Source of the DNA: an uncultured Ruminococcus sp.
GTDB taxonomy: Bacteria; Bacillota; Clostridia; Oscillospirales; Ruminococcaceae
Assembly: GCA_947176565.1 (NCBI GenBank)
Contig: CAMWRC010000060.1
Location: forward strand, 1 to 6,865
DNA: 6,865 nt
Reading direction: 5' to 3'
Shown: one piece after another, positions 5,825-6,865 of the stretch
Layout of the letters: each line of letters begins with the position of its first letter
Numbering within the stretch: the first letter of the stretch is position 1
Translations under genes and position numbers: made by a program
The notes under the pieces: generated by a model
The model's database searches: none
Told to the model about the DNA's origin: nothing
What the model saw: only the letters and a program-made list of their open reading frames with translations

Positions 5825-6802
5825 TTATTTTATAATATCCTGTACGATATGCGCTTCACCTGATGAAAGACATTTTATTGTACCGTCATCAAGTTCCACT
5901 GTTAAATTAGCATTTTCATCTATTCCGAGAGCTTTTCCGGTAAACCGCTGATTTCCGGTCTCAGCAGTTATCACGCGTCCCGTGAGCATTTCACGGCGGC
6001 GATATTCATCAAGATGAACTTTTCTTTCAAGATTGTCCAGATAATATTCAAGCCGTCCGCAGACCGCCGCACATAATTCATTTCTGTTTATTATGATTCC
6101 GGCTTCATCTTCTGTTGATGAAGCTTTTCTTCTGAGTTCAGGGTCAAAATCTGTATGCCGGACGTTTATTCCGATTCCGATAACAGCATAGTCGAGGGTA
6201 TTCATTTCAAGACCCAGTACCGCTTCTGTAAGGATTCCGCAGATTTTCCTGCCGTTCATATAGAGGTCATTTACCCATTTTATCTGCACATCTTTTCCGC
6301 AAAGATTCTCAACCGATTCAGCAGCAGCTACGGCGGCGGCGGAAGTAATAAGCGGTGCATATGCAAGTCTGAAATCCGGTCTTATCAGCACGCTCATATA
6401 CAACCCGCTTCCTGCCGGCGATTCAAATTTCCTGCCGAGTCTGCCTTTTCCGCCTGTCTGAAATTCAGCGGCGATTACAGTTCCATGCGGCGCACCCTGA
6501 ACCGCAAATTCCTTTGCGGTGGTATTAGTTGAAACAACTTCATCAAATACAACAGTATTCTTTCCGATATGATAATTCATGCATTTTGATGATATAATTT
6601 CCGCAGACAGACAATCGCATGAAATAAGTCTGTATCCCTTTGAGACAACAGATTCTATAACATATCCGTCAGCTTTTAGGGCTTCCGCATACTTCCATAC
6701 GGCACTTCTGCTGATTCCGAGTTCCTGCGCCAGTGAAGCTCCGGATACAAATCTGCTTCCGGATTCTATAAGTCTTTTGAGAAATATTGATTTTTTATTC
6801 AT
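5825..6802 (-). CDS. birA: Bifunctional biotin-[acetyl-CoA carboxylase] ligase / biotin operon repressor BirA
   Basis: BirA makes biotinyl-5'-AMP from biotin and ATP and transfers biotin to the carrier lysine of biotin-dependent carboxylases; proteins with an N-terminal DNA-binding domain also repress biotin genes. The 325 residues match the long, two-function class (E. coli BirA is 321). Residues about 3-60 form a winged helix-turn-helix (recognition part around LAQELGISRSAVWKY, 24-38). The ligase core follows: STNT at 91-94, the biotinyl-AMP loop GKGRLGR at 118-124 (a variant of GRGRRGR), KWVND at 175-179 with the catalytic-type lysine, and GIGIN at 209-213. An SH3-like C-terminal domain spans about 273-320. 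The ATG is preceded by a modest AGGG site 7 nt upstream. It is the first gene of a close minus-strand series: its TAA lies 14 nt before the preferred flippase start. No biotin gene or BirA operator is visible here, so the repressor role is inferred from the domain layout only. Confidence 0.96.
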   Translation of the reverse strand: MNKKSIFLKRLIESGSRFVSGASLAQELGISRSAVWKYAEALKADGYVIESVVSKGYRLISCDCLSAEIISSKCMNYHIGKNTVVFDEVVSTNTTAKEFAVQGAPHGTVIAAEFQTGGKGRLGRKFESPAGSGLYMSVLIRPDFRLAYAPLITSAAAVAAAESVENLCGKDVQIKWVNDLYMNGRKICGILTEAVLGLEMNTLDYAVIGIGINVRHTDFDPELRRKASSTEDEAGIIINRNELCAAVCGRLEYYLDNLERKVHLDEYRRREMLTGRVITAETGNQRFTGKALGIDENANLTVELDDGTIKCLSSGEAHIVQDIIK

Positions 6803-6865
6803 AATATAACCCTGTATATCCTTTTTATTTTTTAATCTGTTTTTAAATTCTTAGTTTCTATAGAT

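Noticed and set aside
6803..6865. Promoter or BirA operator upstream of birA
   Set aside because: The region is AT-rich with several TATA-like words, but I found no properly spaced hexamer pair and no inverted repeat resembling a biotin operator. The promoter may lie outside the window.

Overview
The window looks like chromosomal DNA from a Ruminococcus-type member of the Oscillospiraceae (low-GC, Gram-positive, Clostridia). The evidence is AT-rich DNA, GGAGG-type ribosome binding sites, two secreted BspA-like leucine-rich-repeat (LRR) proteins ending in type I dockerin modules of the cellulosome kind, and a tRNA without encoded CCA. The genus is an inference. Every supported gene lies on the minus strand, so transcription runs from high to low coordinates.

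In transcription order: birA (biotin-protein ligase/repressor, 6802-5825), a MOP-superfamily polysaccharide flippase (best start 5810, end 4380), a broken LRR-dockerin gene (4356-2632, two in-frame TAA codons; called LRR-B), deoD (purine nucleoside phosphorylase, 2610-1894), tRNA-Ala(CGC) (1844-1772), and a second broken LRR-dockerin gene (1701 to beyond position 1, one single-base frameshift; called LRR-A). The first four genes are separated by only 14, 23 and 21 nt with no visible terminator, so they may share a transcript. The 63 nt upstream of birA (6803-6865) are very AT-rich and hold no promoter I can defend.

The deoD/tRNA junction is the most compact regulatory region. A perfect consensus sigma-A promoter (TTGACA, 17-nt spacer, TATAAT) lies in the last codons of deoD, with the -10 box directly after the stop codon. 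It points at the tRNA. A 10-bp perfect hairpin sits between the promoter and the tRNA, and the predicted start site falls inside the hairpin's 5' arm. Transcripts from deoD would therefore carry the whole stem, and transcripts from the tRNA promoter only half of it. A second strong hairpin follows the tRNA and precedes LRR-A.

The two LRR genes are direct-repeat paralogs. They share ribosome binding site, signal peptide, LRR units, C-terminal cap and dockerin, and they flank deoD plus the tRNA. Both are disrupted while birA, the flippase and deoD are intact, which suggests decay (or recombination-driven diversification) confined to this family. LRR-B also contains an exact 345-bp tandem super-repeat. 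I see no CRISPR array, transposase, integrase or clearly new multi-gene system. The points of interest are the promoter/hairpin arrangement and the decaying repeat genes.
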